A stretch of 64,000 nt of DNA from Salinibacterium sp. GTDB lineage: Bacteria; Actinomycetota; Actinomycetes; Actinomycetales; Microbacteriaceae. The position numbers and the translations under genes are program-made. Positions 46,686 through 55,117 of this stretch are shown here, piece by piece; positions within the stretch are counted from its first letter, which is position 1, and every line of letters begins with the position of its first letter. The stretch covers positions 44,178-108,177 of the forward strand of contig SCSV01000286.1 of the NCBI GenBank assembly GCA_004297555.1, in the 5' to 3' direction. A model generated the notes under the pieces. That model worked only from the letters and a program-made list of their open reading frames with translations, did not search any database and was not told the origin of the DNA.

Positions 46686-47555
46686 ATGAGCGCCATCACG
46701 CGAAAGGTCGAGTGGGTCAAGCTGCGCGAGCTTCGCGCGGATGAGCAGGACCTCGTGCGCAAGCGCTACAACCTTCACGGAAAGCGGATGAACACCCAGA
46801 AGATTCAGGTGGTGTACACCGACCAGCGCATCGACTCCCACCACGCGCCCGACTGCGAGTTCCCGAACGAGGAGGCCGATTGCGAGATTGACCTCGTGAA
46901 CAACGAGGCTGTCGTCTACGTGCCAGCCCCGTGCACCTGTGGCGTCATCGAGCAGGAGCCGGAGTGGAGCGCCGACTTGCCCGGCCCCAGAATGCTCATC
47001 GAGGAGCCCGACACCGACCGCGGTACGGTCTACCGCTACGTCCGTCCCCACCTGGGACTCTGCGCCACGCGCAGTACGGTGAAGCGTGGGAGCCGTGGGC
47101 AGGTCCCCACCCTCGTCCGCTTCGTGTCCCGGCCGCTCACCCTGGCCCAGGCGCTCGAGTTTGAGGAGGTACCGGACGTCGGAGCGCTGCGCGTCTTCGC
47201 CGACACGCTGCTCCACCGGGGCAACCGCTTCGGGGAGGTGCTGGCGACCACGTTGCACAGAGCGAAGGCCTTCACCGCGTTGTCCATTCTGCTACTCCTC
47301 GCCGGCTGCTACAACGTCGGCGAGTACAAGCTGCCAGACGGCGGACCCCTACCCGAGGTCGACAGCGGCTGCAGCTGCAACGACGTGCAGACCCAGGTCG
47401 TGGACCTGGACACCGGAGAGGTTCTCGTGGAGTGTCTGCCGAACGACGAGTTCCGCTGTGTGCGCTCGTTGCCCGATGGCGGTGCGTGCCCGGTGGTGGC
47501 GTGCTTCGGTGCACGATGCTGCACGTGGCAGGCACCGCCAACGACGATTCAGTAA
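46686..47555 (+). CDS. Cys-rich protein with an internal lipoprotein-like segment
   Basis: A 289-residue open frame. The first ~185 residues are soluble and Cys-containing. Near residue 190 a signal-peptide-like stretch with a lipobox follows (AKAFTALSILLLLAGCYNVG), then DGG-rich Cys-repeats (CSCNDVQTQV; CPVVACFGARCC). A TTG at 47254 in the same frame could start a separate lipoprotein. Either two in-frame products or a fused anchored protein. Confidence 0.5.
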   Translation: MSAITRKVEWVKLRELRADEQDLVRKRYNLHGKRMNTQKIQVVYTDQRIDSHHAPDCEFPNEEADCEIDLVNNEAVVYVPAPCTCGVIEQEPEWSADLPGPRMLIEEPDTDRGTVYRYVRPHLGLCATRSTVKRGSRGQVPTLVRFVSRPLTLAQALEFEEVPDVGALRVFADTLLHRGNRFGEVLATTLHRAKAFTALSILLLLAGCYNVGEYKLPDGGPLPEVDSGCSCNDVQTQVVDLDTGEVLVECLPNDEFRCVRSLPDGGACPVVACFGARCCTWQAPPTTIQ

Positions 47556-47563
47556 CACCCTAC

Positions 47564-47591
47564 TTGACACGTCAACGTGGGTGGTTAAGAT
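47564..47591 (+). promoter_or_regulatory. Promoter with TTGAC-NN-GTCAA operator
   Basis: TTGACA (47564-47569), 16 bases, TAAGAT (47586-47591). The dyad and the CGTGGGTGG flank are complete. Drives the ATPase-peptidase fusion gene starting at 47657. Confidence 0.75.
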
Positions 47592-47656
47592 GTCTTTGCA
47601 GCAGAAGGACGGACGCAGTGAACAGCGAAGTACGCACCTGAGAGGAACCTGCGCAC

Positions 47657-49189
47657 ATGGCCACCACCGACCTCATCTTCGTCGCTTCCCCTGAAGGGTT
47701 TCGCTCCCAGAACATCGACCGCCCACCCGCGCATCTGGTCCGCGAGCTGGTGCAGAACGCCCTCGACGAAGCCGGCGTCACGCAGCTCGACGTCACCGTC
47801 ACCTTCCACGGGCCGCGCCAGGGCACCACGGTGCGCGTGGTCGACAACGCGCCGCAGGGCGTGAAGGACGAACGGCTACTCTTCACGTTGTGGCTGTCGG
47901 ACAAGGAGGACTCTCCGCTCAAGCGCGGCCGCATGGGACGTGGGCTGAAGGAAATCGTCTCGGTTGCCAACAAGACGACCATCCGCTCCATGGGTATCGA
48001 CGCGCTGCAGTTCGAGCGGAAGCAGGGTGGCGAGTGGAGCCGAAGGACGCTGCCCAAGCTCGGACGCACTGAGGTCGGCACTGAAGTGACCTCGTTCTGC
48101 CGCGCCTGGGGCGAGAGTGCCGCGAAGAGCATTGTGACCTTCATCAAGCGGGTCCGCGCGCCGTCCACTGTCGAGCTGCGAGTCGCCTTCGTCGACGAGC
48201 GTGCAGCGGAGCCGACGCCGGTGTTCGAGCGGGTGGTGCCGTTTGTGGCGACCGAGAGGTACCAGCTGTATCTGCCCACGGTCATTTACGAGCTGGACGA
48301 GGGTGACCGCAAGGCGCGGGACCGGCACCGTCACGCCGACGTCGAGTGCTTCACGCCTCCGCCCGGAGAGCAGGCGTACATCTACGAGCTGGGCATCCCG
48401 GTCGAGAAGTGCGAGTCGAGCCCGGTGTCCATCGATGTGCAACAGCGGGTCATCCTGCGCGAGCGCCGAGACACTGTCACGGACAGCTACCGCCGCCAGC
48501 TGCTCGCCGAGGTGCTCAACAAGCGGGTGAAGGCCGGACTCGTCACCGGTGACGAGCTGCGCTCCAACGCGGCGCTGGTGGCCGCGCAGAGCATGTACTC
48601 GCTGGACCCGGATGTGCGGCGGCAGCTCGCCGACGCCTGGACGGGCGGCCTGCCGTACTCCACCGGCAAGGATGACTTTCAGCGCGCGACCGCTCATCAC
48701 GTTCAGGTGGTGGCGCTGCGCACGCTGCCCGAAGCCATCCGCGAGGTGGTGAAGTACGCCGGCACTTCCGTGACTTCGATTCTGGAAACGCGCAAGGAGG
48801 AATTCTGCCCGGTCATCCCGACCGAGAAGCTCGACCTCCGATGCCGCAAGCTCATCACGTTCTGGGGGTGGTTGAGCGCGGGCCTCAAGCGCCCGTGTAC
48901 GGTGCGCATCTGCGCCGGGAAGCCGTCGGCGGGGGCCGATTTCAACCGGACGACTCAGACGCTGACGCTCTACGCGGAGATGCTCGGCGACCAGTTCTTC
49001 GACGACCCGGCGGGCGCGATGCAGCTCGGAGTGTTCCTCCACGAGCTTGCCCACTGGGCTCCTCGCGAAAACGAGCACGGTATCGAGTTCCACTCCGACG
49101 CCGAGAACATCGGGGGCAAGCTCGCGGCGTTCATGCTGAACAACGCAGAGCAGGCCCGGCTGCAGTTGAAGGGTGAGGTGGGGCCGTGA
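47657..49189 (+). CDS. GHKL ATPase fused to an HELAH zinc-peptidase-like domain
   Basis: A 510-residue protein. The N-terminus has the GHKL (Bergerat) ATP-binding boxes: ELVQNALDEAG (N box, E30/N34), VVDNAPQGV (G1, D63) and GRMGRGLKE (G2, 91-99), as in T4 rIIA-like and type II topoisomerase-related ATPases. The C-terminus has LHELAHWAPRENEHGIEFHS, with H462-E-L-A-H466 a zinc-protease signature and the later His/Asp possible further ligands. The middle (230-400) is unassigned. The fusion suggests an ATP-controlled peptidase or a switch protein. Context GGAACCTGCGCAC-ATG. Confidence 0.75.
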   Translation: MATTDLIFVASPEGFRSQNIDRPPAHLVRELVQNALDEAGVTQLDVTVTFHGPRQGTTVRVVDNAPQGVKDERLLFTLWLSDKEDSPLKRGRMGRGLKEIVSVANKTTIRSMGIDALQFERKQGGEWSRRTLPKLGRTEVGTEVTSFCRAWGESAAKSIVTFIKRVRAPSTVELRVAFVDERAAEPTPVFERVVPFVATERYQLYLPTVIYELDEGDRKARDRHRHADVECFTPPPGEQAYIYELGIPVEKCESSPVSIDVQQRVILRERRDTVTDSYRRQLLAEVLNKRVKAGLVTGDELRSNAALVAAQSMYSLDPDVRRQLADAWTGGLPYSTGKDDFQRATAHHVQVVALRTLPEAIREVVKYAGTSVTSILETRKEEFCPVIPTEKLDLRCRKLITFWGWLSAGLKRPCTVRICAGKPSAGADFNRTTQTLTLYAEMLGDQFFDDPAGAMQLGVFLHELAHWAPRENEHGIEFHSDAENIGGKLAAFMLNNAEQARLQLKGEVGP

Positions 49190-49430
49190 GCGGGTCGAGC
49201 ATGCAGAAGGGCGGGCCAATGGGGCCGCCGCGGGTCGCCGCCGTTCCCGCGACCATCCACTTCAGCCCCACCGGCGAGAAGAGTCTGTGCGGCAAGTTCG
49301 TCAAGGCGGCCGGTCGAACACTCACGTACACCACCGACCACTGCGCGCCGACAGTCCATTCGCGAAGCAGATGCTCGGCGACGTCGACGCTCTTGACGTG
49401 AACGCACCGAAGCTGTCACAAGAAAGGTGA
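49186..49430 (+). CDS. Small protein, apparently frameshifted
   Basis: GTG at 49186 overlaps the ATPase stop and reads MSGSSMQKGGPMGPPRVAAV ... KSLCGKFVKAAGRTLTYTTD until a stop at 49401. A second frame, open to 49430, looks more natural at the end (SPFAKQMLGDVDALDVNAPK). A single-base frameshift around 49350 would join them. Sequence error or mutation cannot be told apart. Confidence 0.4.
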
Positions 49431-49434
49431 CGCC

Positions 49435-49869
49435 ATGAACGTCTCTGCCGAAACACTCCACGCTCTGGCCGTCGCAGCTGGAGCCCCCCTCGACTTGAAC
49501 GGCGAAGGTGTCGTTCGCTGGGTAACCGGGAAGCTTCGAGAGCTGGCGCAGCGGAACGGCGCGGCCATCGCTTGCGGAGCTGGCCGCATGTCTTCGCTGA
49601 GTTATGAAATCACACAGCTCAAGGACGAAGCCGTGAAGCGCGAAGAGAAACTCGAGACTGCTCTGCGCGAACTGGTCGGATTCGCCGACCGCAACAGCAA
49701 GCGCGCCGAGGCCGCGTGGCGCTCGGTGACCTACGTCGACGGCAAGCAACTGCCGGTCGAGAAGTGGCCGCCGGAGGAGAAGCAGATGGCGTCGCGTTGG
49801 CACGAGGCGAACCGGCTGCTCTCCGTCGTCAGAGACCGCGCACGCGAGGTGGGGGTGAAGTGGCCATGA
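49435..49869 (+). CDS. Unknown helical protein
   Basis: A 144-residue protein; AGAAAGGTGA precedes the ATG. Long charged helices (ITQLKDEAVKREEKLETALR), with Trp-rich VEKWPPEEKQMASRW. No family recognised. Confidence 0.5.
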   Translation: MNVSAETLHALAVAAGAPLDLNGEGVVRWVTGKLRELAQRNGAAIACGAGRMSSLSYEITQLKDEAVKREEKLETALRELVGFADRNSKRAEAAWRSVTYVDGKQLPVEKWPPEEKQMASRWHEANRLLSVVRDRAREVGVKWP

Positions 49870-50108
49870 AGAGCAAGACGAGCAAAGTGACCAAGCCGCA
49901 GCGGCTCTGTCTAGGTTCGGGTTCCGCCAGCGGCACCGTTCTCACCGCCAGGACCGGCGGGAATGGAAAGTGGGGCGACTACATCTCCATCACCGTGGGG
50001 TGTCGCGAAGGCTGCTGTGGAGAGCACACCGTCGAGCTGTCCCAGCAAGACTTCAGGAAGCTCAAGAAGCTGAAGCCGTCACGGTTCAAGGGAGGGTACT
50101 CGTTTTGA
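49866..50108 (+). CDS. Small Cys/Lys-rich protein
   Basis: An 80-residue protein overlapping its neighbour. A beta-type core with CREGCCGEHTVELSQQDF and a basic end. Possibly metal-binding. No family recognised. Confidence 0.5.
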   Translation: MKSKTSKVTKPQRLCLGSGSASGTVLTARTGGNGKWGDYISITVGCREGCCGEHTVELSQQDFRKLKKLKPSRFKGGYSF

Positions 50109-50980
50109 GCAAGGTCGAGACCTCAGGGACGGTGCACTTCAGCGTGCAGGGCGAGTTCATCACCGACACGGCCCGCCGGCTGTGGGCCGAGGAAGGCGAA
50201 CAAGAGCGCGCGCTGCGCATCCTGCGCTGCATGCAGGGCATCACCGAGCAGCAGATTCTCGACGTGCTCGAAGGCCGTTCGCAGCTCGTGGGCTGGAGCG
50301 ACAGCCCCGAGGGCATCCAGCTGAAGTCCGACAAGCACAAGGGCGTGACGCTCGAAGAGCAGTTCAAGAAGCTGAAGGGCGAGCGCTACGAGTTCGACGA
50401 CCAGCCGAAGGACATCAAGTCGAAGCGCTCAACGCGAACCGGGAACCCGCCCAAGAAGCAGCGCATCTACCGCAAGATGAAAGACAGCGGCGGCATCTCG
50501 CGCCCGAAGCTGAAGCGCTTCGAGTCGAGCATGGAGGGCATCGCGCGGATGGCGGACCCCGGTGACACCAACAAGGGCTTCCTGCCAGCTGAGACAGAAC
50601 GCGAGCGCGAGGAGCGCGAGGAGAAGGAGCGCGAGGAGAAGGAAGAGGAGGCACGACAGTACGCGAAAGCGAACCTCGTCGTCTCCGACACCATCACCGG
50701 CGACACCGGCTGGCTCTCTCCAGAAGGCAAGTTCTACCCGTGCGGCTATTCGGAGCACGCCCGTGTCATCTGGGCACTCGGGCTCTGCGGACACCCACAG
50801 ATGCACGGTGCGCATCCCGCCGGCTGGGTTCGCCTTGGTATGAACGGGAGCGAACCGTACGTCCACGACGCCCACGACAGCCCCGACCCACCAACGAAGG
50901 CGCAGAAAGACCTCATCAGTGCGTTCTGCAAAAAGCGAAAAATCAAGTTGCCGTGGTGGCTGGAGGAGAACGAGCGATGA
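50105..50980 (+). CDS. Unknown protein with Glu/Arg-rich helix
   Basis: A 291-residue protein from a TTG overlapping the previous TGA. Helical parts with GITEQQILDVLEGRSQLVGW, a basic spacer, a Glu/Arg/Lys coiled coil (TEREREEREEKEREEKEEEA), and a C-terminal domain with SEHARVIWALGLCGHPQMHG. No family recognised. Confidence 0.45.
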   Translation: MSKVETSGTVHFSVQGEFITDTARRLWAEEGEQERALRILRCMQGITEQQILDVLEGRSQLVGWSDSPEGIQLKSDKHKGVTLEEQFKKLKGERYEFDDQPKDIKSKRSTRTGNPPKKQRIYRKMKDSGGISRPKLKRFESSMEGIARMADPGDTNKGFLPAETEREREEREEKEREEKEEEARQYAKANLVVSDTITGDTGWLSPEGKFYPCGYSEHARVIWALGLCGHPQMHGAHPAGWVRLGMNGSEPYVHDAHDSPDPPTKAQKDLISAFCKKRKIKLPWWLEENER

Positions 50981-51663
50981 TGATGACTGCGATTGCAGTG
51001 ACGGCGTTGGCATTCTCAGCCTTATCTGGCGACCTCAGTGACCTCCACATGTCCGGCGACCTCGACGCCTTGAGCTGCCCAAAAGACGGGGGCCGCATCT
51101 ACTTTGGCTCAGGCAGCTACGTGCTGCCCGAGCCCCCACAGCCCCACCGAACCATCGACGAAATTCACCAGCTGCGCGCGGAGAGCACCAGAGAAAACGC
51201 CAAGCTGCGCGACGAGTTGTCCGCACTTCGCGGGCACCTTGCGACAGTTCTCTCAATTGGATTCTCGATACTCATCGGCATCGTCGGGTTGTTGTGGTCT
51301 TACCTCAGTGAGAGGCAGGAGTCGTTGGAGCGCAAACTGAACGACTATCTCGACTGCCTCGCCACCCGCATGAAAGCCGAGAACGAACGGGCCGAGAATC
51401 TGTACCGTGAGGCTGAGGCCTCCCGTGAAGCTGAGGCCTCCTCTCTCGCTGCGTGGGTCATTGACGTCGAACGCAAAGCGTACAATCCCAAGTACGAGTG
51501 CCTCTCGCACGGCAGCTGCGCGCTCCCGCCCGGTCACGCGATGCCCGGTGCTGCAGTCGTCAAGCACGTGAACCACGTCGGCGACACCTTCGTCACGCGC
51601 AATGGGCAGCACGACCACCTGGGCCGCAAGCGCGACCAGCAGCTCCACATGGAGGTCGACTGA
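50977..51663 (+). CDS. Membrane protein with coiled coil
   Basis: A 228-residue protein with an N-terminal hydrophobic stretch (MTAIAVTALAFSALSGDL) resembling a signal peptide. A coiled coil follows. A span at about 90-108 (VLSIGFSILIGIVGLLWSYL) and a second long coiled coil follow (NERAENLYREAEASREAEAS), with a Cys/His-containing C-terminal part. ATG overlaps the previous stop. Topology uncertain. Confidence 0.5.
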   Translation: MMMTAIAVTALAFSALSGDLSDLHMSGDLDALSCPKDGGRIYFGSGSYVLPEPPQPHRTIDEIHQLRAESTRENAKLRDELSALRGHLATVLSIGFSILIGIVGLLWSYLSERQESLERKLNDYLDCLATRMKAENERAENLYREAEASREAEASSLAAWVIDVERKAYNPKYECLSHGSCALPPGHAMPGAAVVKHVNHVGDTFVTRNGQHDHLGRKRDQQLHMEVD

Positions 51664-51956
51664 TGCGCTCGGCCGTCGGCTACATCGGCATCGCGATGAC
51701 CAGTGTCACCTTCCAGTACTTCAACGCTCGTTCGCTGCGCGCGAAGCTGGAAGCTGAACGCGAAAAGGCCACCGCGTGTCACAACGGGTTCCAGCAGCTG
51801 CTCGACGTACGCCGCAGCTTCGCCGCCAACGAGCCCATCAACGTTCGTTGGGACCAGACCTGGGGCTACTGCGTCTGCACCCCACGTCCGCGCTGCAGCG
51901 TCTACGCGACCGACGCCGGTCTCGTTATGCCAAACGGAGCGGAGTGCTCGCCATGA
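51663..51956 (+). CDS. Small protein with membrane-type N-terminus
   Basis: A 97-residue protein. ATG overlaps the preceding TGA. The N-terminus (SAVGYIGIAMTSVTFQYF) is hydrophobic, followed by a helix and a CVCTPRPRC pair. No family recognised. Confidence 0.45.
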   Translation: MRSAVGYIGIAMTSVTFQYFNARSLRAKLEAEREKATACHNGFQQLLDVRRSFAANEPINVRWDQTWGYCVCTPRPRCSVYATDAGLVMPNGAECSP

Positions 51957-52162
51957 AGGTCCGCGAGCTGGTCAGCTTTCTGGAGCGCAGCGGCTTCACC
52001 CACGTGCGCACGCACGGCTCGCACGCGACGTACAAGCTGGGACGCTCGACGCGCATTGGCCTCGTGGTGAATCACCCGAATGACGAGGTCGACCCGGTGG
52101 TGCTTTCGAACGCACGCCGCACTCTCCGCTCCGTCGGAATCGAACTGGGAGACCGAACATGA
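51953..52162 (+). CDS. hicA-like: HicA-like mRNA interferase
   Basis: A 69-residue protein matching the HicA fold pattern: MKVRELVSFLERSGFTHVRT then HGSHATYKLG with the catalytic His in GSH, and a terminal helix. HicA cuts mRNA and is normally neutralised by HicB; no HicB is adjacent. The two convergent RHH genes after it may substitute. A solitary HicA may serve as a host-attack factor. Confidence 0.75.
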   Translation: MKVRELVSFLERSGFTHVRTHGSHATYKLGRSTRIGLVVNHPNDEVDPVVLSNARRTLRSVGIELGDRT

Positions 52163-52173
52163 CCGTCGACTGC

Positions 52174-52389
52174 TTAGTCGTCGCGCCACTGTGGGTTGAG
52201 CGTCACGCGTTGTTCCAGCGCACGGCTCACGAGCAGGCGAAGAGCCTCAGCGATATTCCCCCCGGCGTGCGCCTTAGCAAAGCGTTGCAGTACCGCATCG
52301 ACTTCGGGTGGGAACGAGACGGTGCGGTATGGACCGCTCTCACGCAACTTCAATTTGGGTGCACGAGGCGCTCTCACGATTGGCGCCAC
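52174..52389 (-). CDS. Ribbon-helix-helix-like protein
   Basis: A 71-residue protein with RTVSFPPEVDAVLQRFAKAH then GGNIAEALRLLVSRAL, the beta strand and helices of RHH regulators. It shares GN(I/V)(A/S)EALRL with the next gene and may be a paralogue. Convergent with the HicA-like gene and overlapping its neighbour. Confidence 0.6.
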   Translation of the reverse strand: MAPIVRAPRAPKLKLRESGPYRTVSFPPEVDAVLQRFAKAHAGGNIAEALRLLVSRALEQRVTLNPQWRDD

Positions 52390-52658
52390 AATCTGTTGAG
52401 TGCTTCGGCGATGGTGGCATTGGCCTCTGCCTTCGCCTGCCGTAGACCCTCGTTGTATCCGCTGACCTCGAGGGTTCGCCCCAGCCCGGCGAGTCCCCGC
52501 GCGCTCAGCTTCTCACGCAGGATGAGGCGCAGAGCTTCGCTGACGTTGCCATCGGTGTGTTCGCCAGCGAAATTTCGCAGCTGCTGCATGAGGTCTTGGT
52601 CCACGGTTGCGTTCAGAACCGCAAACGTCCCGCCCTGCAGTTTTCGCCGGTGTGCCAT
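52374..52658 (-). CDS. Ribbon-helix-helix-like protein
   Basis: A 94-residue protein with TFAVLNATVDQDLMQQLRNF, then GNVSEALRLILREKL, and a C-terminal helical tail. Probably a DNA-binding partner of, or paralogue to, 52174. May be an antitoxin for the HicA-like protein or a regulator of the early promoters. Confidence 0.6.
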   Translation of the reverse strand: MAHRRKLQGGTFAVLNATVDQDLMQQLRNFAGEHTDGNVSEALRLILREKLSARGLAGLGRTLEVSGYNEGLRQAKAEANATIAEALNRLWRQS

Positions 52659-52667
52659 GGGTGAATC

Positions 52668-52907
52668 GTGGTGGAGTCACACGAAATTCGCAATGTCTTC
52701 CGCAGCGCGACGAAGTGCACCACGACGCGTGACGGTCTTTGTCATTGGCTCTCGTGGGCGTTGGGCTTCCGCTTGTTCACCGTCCTCACCTTTGACCGCC
52801 GATGTGTCACGTTCCAGCTCACTTGGCGCGGCCCTCAAGGGAAGTGGACGCTGCGGCCTCCCACGCCCGGGCGGAAGCGCCACGGGGGTCAGCTGGTGAC
52901 CAAGTAG
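52668..52907 (+). CDS. Doubtful small protein
   Basis: A 79-residue plus-strand frame ending KRHGGQLVTK, with a Trp-rich stretch (FDRRCVTFQLTWRGPQGKW) that could be real. No strong start. It fills most of the 334-base gap between the RHH and 52993 genes. The opposite strand also has an open frame here; either may be chance. Confidence 0.3.
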   Translation: MVESHEIRNVFRSATKCTTTRDGLCHWLSWALGFRLFTVLTFDRRCVTFQLTWRGPQGKWTLRPPTPGRKRHGGQLVTK

Positions 52908-52916
52908 GACGGCTTT

Positions 52917-52944
52917 TTTACAATAACATTAATGTTTTTAGAAT
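52917..52944 (+). promoter_or_regulatory. AT-rich promoter for the 52993 gene and recombinase
   Basis: TTTACA (52917-52922), 16 bases, TAGAAT (52939-52944), in an AT-rich tract. The 16-base spacing agrees with the other promoters, but the TGACGTGTCA dyad is absent, so it would be regulated differently. ACATTAATGT inside the spacer is a perfect palindrome. Confidence 0.6.
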
Positions 52945-52992
52945 TAGAATAGTAGATTCTACTCAAATCGTGTGGTAGGCCTGGAGGCCCAA

Positions 52993-53376
52993 ATGGCACG
53001 CAAGACCGTTCGAATCGACTACCCGAAGGTCGCCGCAGCTCATAAGCGCAAGCTCGCGGCGCTCGGGTTCGGCGAACAGCCCAAGCAGCCGCACTACGAA
53101 CAGAAGTCGGGGTTGCCGATGGCGGGCCCTGCCACTCGAACACCGACCGCGAAGCGCAGCATCGCGAAGCTCTTCGTGCTCAACCGCAAGCACGACCACA
53201 CCGGCACCAGCGGCACCGGCATCGTCGCGGAGGGGGTTCGGTTCAGCAACGGCAAGGTCGCACTGCACTGGCTCTCACACCTGGGTGCGGTCAACGTCTA
53301 CGACTCGATGGACGTCTGCGAGGTGCTTCACGGGCACGACGGCAACACGGTGGTGGAGTGGAAGGACGAGAAGTGA
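52993..53376 (+). CDS. Unknown small basic protein
   Basis: A 127-residue protein from ATG at 52993 after CTGGAGGCCC. A basic N-terminus (KTVRIDYPKVAAAHKRKLAA) is followed by a beta-rich domain. It precedes the recombinase with a GTGA overlap and could be a recombination directionality or accessory factor, on position only. Confidence 0.4.
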   Translation: MARKTVRIDYPKVAAAHKRKLAALGFGEQPKQPHYEQKSGLPMAGPATRTPTAKRSIAKLFVLNRKHDHTGTSGTGIVAEGVRFSNGKVALHWLSHLGAVNVYDSMDVCEVLHGHDGNTVVEWKDEK

Positions 53377-54218
53377 ACCCACTCGACGTCGACCGCCTAC
53401 TCGACCCGGTGCTATCCGAACTGAAGGCGACGTCGTCGTGCGAAGCGTACGTCGCCAGTTGGGAGCGCTGGTACCGAGCCGGCGGCCCGGTGACCGTACG
53501 AGGACTCACAGCGCTCGACGTCGCGAAGCTGCGGTCGGTGAGGGACACGCTACTCCGGTCCGAATACGCCCCCGCTACCGTGAAGCGCTGCTTCATCGTC
53601 GCGCACCGGGTGTGGATGAGCCTGACCGAAACGGAAAACAAGGCCGACCCGTTCACGCGCGTGAAGGTCGTTGTCGGCGACAACACGCCACACTGGAACG
53701 TGCTGCAGCCTGGGGAGCTGAAGGTTCTCGCCGACGGTCTGAAGAAAGAGCCCCTCGCGCGCGCGGTGGTTCTCGCGCTCGGGCTCCAGGGCTGGCGGCA
53801 GCACGTGTTGCGCGGGCTGCGCTGGTCAAACGTACGGGAGGATGGCGACGGCTACGTAGTCGAGTACGTCACCAAGCGCGGCAAGCGAGCAGTGAAGCGG
53901 CTGCACCCCGAAGTGATGAAAGCGGTCGAGCAGCTCGGTGGCCCGGTCAGCCCCAACGAGCCGTTCATTGCCGGCAACAAGCGGAAGCCGCTCACCTCGA
54001 ACGACGTCTACCGGCTGGTGACTCGAGCCTGCAAGAATGTACTCGGCCGGCACATCACGCCCCACGGGCTGCGAGCGACGTTCATCACCACGTACATCTC
54101 CCAGAAGAAGAACATCGCGATGGCGGCGCAGCTCGCGGACCAATCGAGCACGAAGACGACTGAGCGGTACCTGCGGTGGACGCTGACGGGAACGAAAGAC
54201 GACGAGGTGAGCCTGTGA
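53373..54218 (+). CDS. Tyrosine recombinase (integrase)
   Basis: A 281-residue protein with GTG at 53373. An N-terminal core-binding helical domain precedes the catalytic domain, which has a first Arg in LQGWRQHVLRGLRWSNV (R142, in an unusual context), HGLRATFITTY (H231/R234) and the nucleophile Tyr in ERYLRWT (Y266). It would integrate or resolve the element at a specific site. No attachment site was recognised in the window. Confidence 0.85.
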   Translation: MNPLDVDRLLDPVLSELKATSSCEAYVASWERWYRAGGPVTVRGLTALDVAKLRSVRDTLLRSEYAPATVKRCFIVAHRVWMSLTETENKADPFTRVKVVVGDNTPHWNVLQPGELKVLADGLKKEPLARAVVLALGLQGWRQHVLRGLRWSNVREDGDGYVVEYVTKRGKRAVKRLHPEVMKAVEQLGGPVSPNEPFIAGNKRKPLTSNDVYRLVTRACKNVLGRHITPHGLRATFITTYISQKKNIAMAAQLADQSSTKTTERYLRWTLTGTKDDEVSL

Positions 54219-55117
54219 GTGGTGTGAACGCAGAGACGAAGCGGTTCCGGGCAGCGCTTCACGCGCGGGGCTTCACCAAGGGCCGCGCCAACAGGTACAG
54301 CGTCCGCCGCGTCGGTCACTCCTTCGAGATTCTCTCCAAGGGCGCGGGTGGAGCAGTCGTGATGGTTGCCAAGCAGGCCGTTGTGGAGCGGGCGCTCGAC
54401 GAACTCGCGCGGACCGTTGCCTCCATTCACTTCAACCCGCCGGCCAAAACCTGCAACAAAGACGGAAAGACCTGCAGCTTCCCCACGTGCATGCCGTGTG
54501 ACGAGGTACGCGACGGGCTGGTGCTCGTCGGCGAACAGCCCGAGCAGCCGCTGACGCAGAAGAAGCGGGAGCAGCTACTGAAGCCGCTGCGGTACGCGGC
54601 AAACCCGAGAGCTGTGTTCGAGGCAGCAATCGACGCCGAGCGCGAAGCACTGGTCCACGTTGAGAACAAGACTCTCGACGCCGCCGTCACGCGCCTGAAG
54701 AAGGTCGTCGACCGCAACTCTGGACTCACCAACCTGATGGGTGTGCGTGTGCTCGACCTGCACCACCTGCTGCGTGCGTACGAGACGAAAAGTGGCCGTG
54801 TCTTCCGCGGGACCATTGCGCGGCTGCTCGGGTTCCACGAGAGCGATGTCACCGACGTGCAGCTGCTGAAGGCCATCGCCGCACGTGAAAAGGAGCGCGA
54901 GGCGATGCGCGAGTTCTACGTGGAAGGTCCGCCCGCGTTCCTCCTCAAACGAACCGGCAAGCCACCCATCGCACAACATCTGAAGGACGCCGGTGGCGTG
55001 CTCGACCGAATTGCTACTGCTCGGAAAGCTGCAGGTGACCGGTACGAAAACCATTACGCGCTGAACCAGATTGCACATTGGCTCTGGCGGTTGAGCGGAG
55101 CGGAGAAAGACCCATGA
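54215..55117 (+). CDS. Unknown protein
   Basis: A 300-residue protein, GTG at 54215 overlapping the recombinase stop. An N-terminal small domain (RVGHSFEILSKGAGGAVVMV) is followed by a Cys-rich knuckle (TCNKDGKTCSFPTCMPC) and a helical C-terminal part. No family recognised; ends with an ATGA overlap. Confidence 0.45.
   Translation: MSGVNAETKRFRAALHARGFTKGRANRYSVRRVGHSFEILSKGAGGAVVMVAKQAVVERALDELARTVASIHFNPPAKTCNKDGKTCSFPTCMPCDEVRDGLVLVGEQPEQPLTQKKREQLLKPLRYAANPRAVFEAAIDAEREALVHVENKTLDAAVTRLKKVVDRNSGLTNLMGVRVLDLHHLLRAYETKSGRVFRGTIARLLGFHESDVTDVQLLKAIAAREKEREAMREFYVEGPPAFLLKRTGKPPIAQHLKDAGGVLDRIATARKAAGDRYENHYALNQIAHWLWRLSGAEKDP

Noticed and set aside
52159-52899. 246-residue plus-strand frame
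   Set aside because: It lies antisense to the two RHH genes and looks like a shadow (Ser/Arg-rich); only the 52668-52907 part has any coding look, in another frame.
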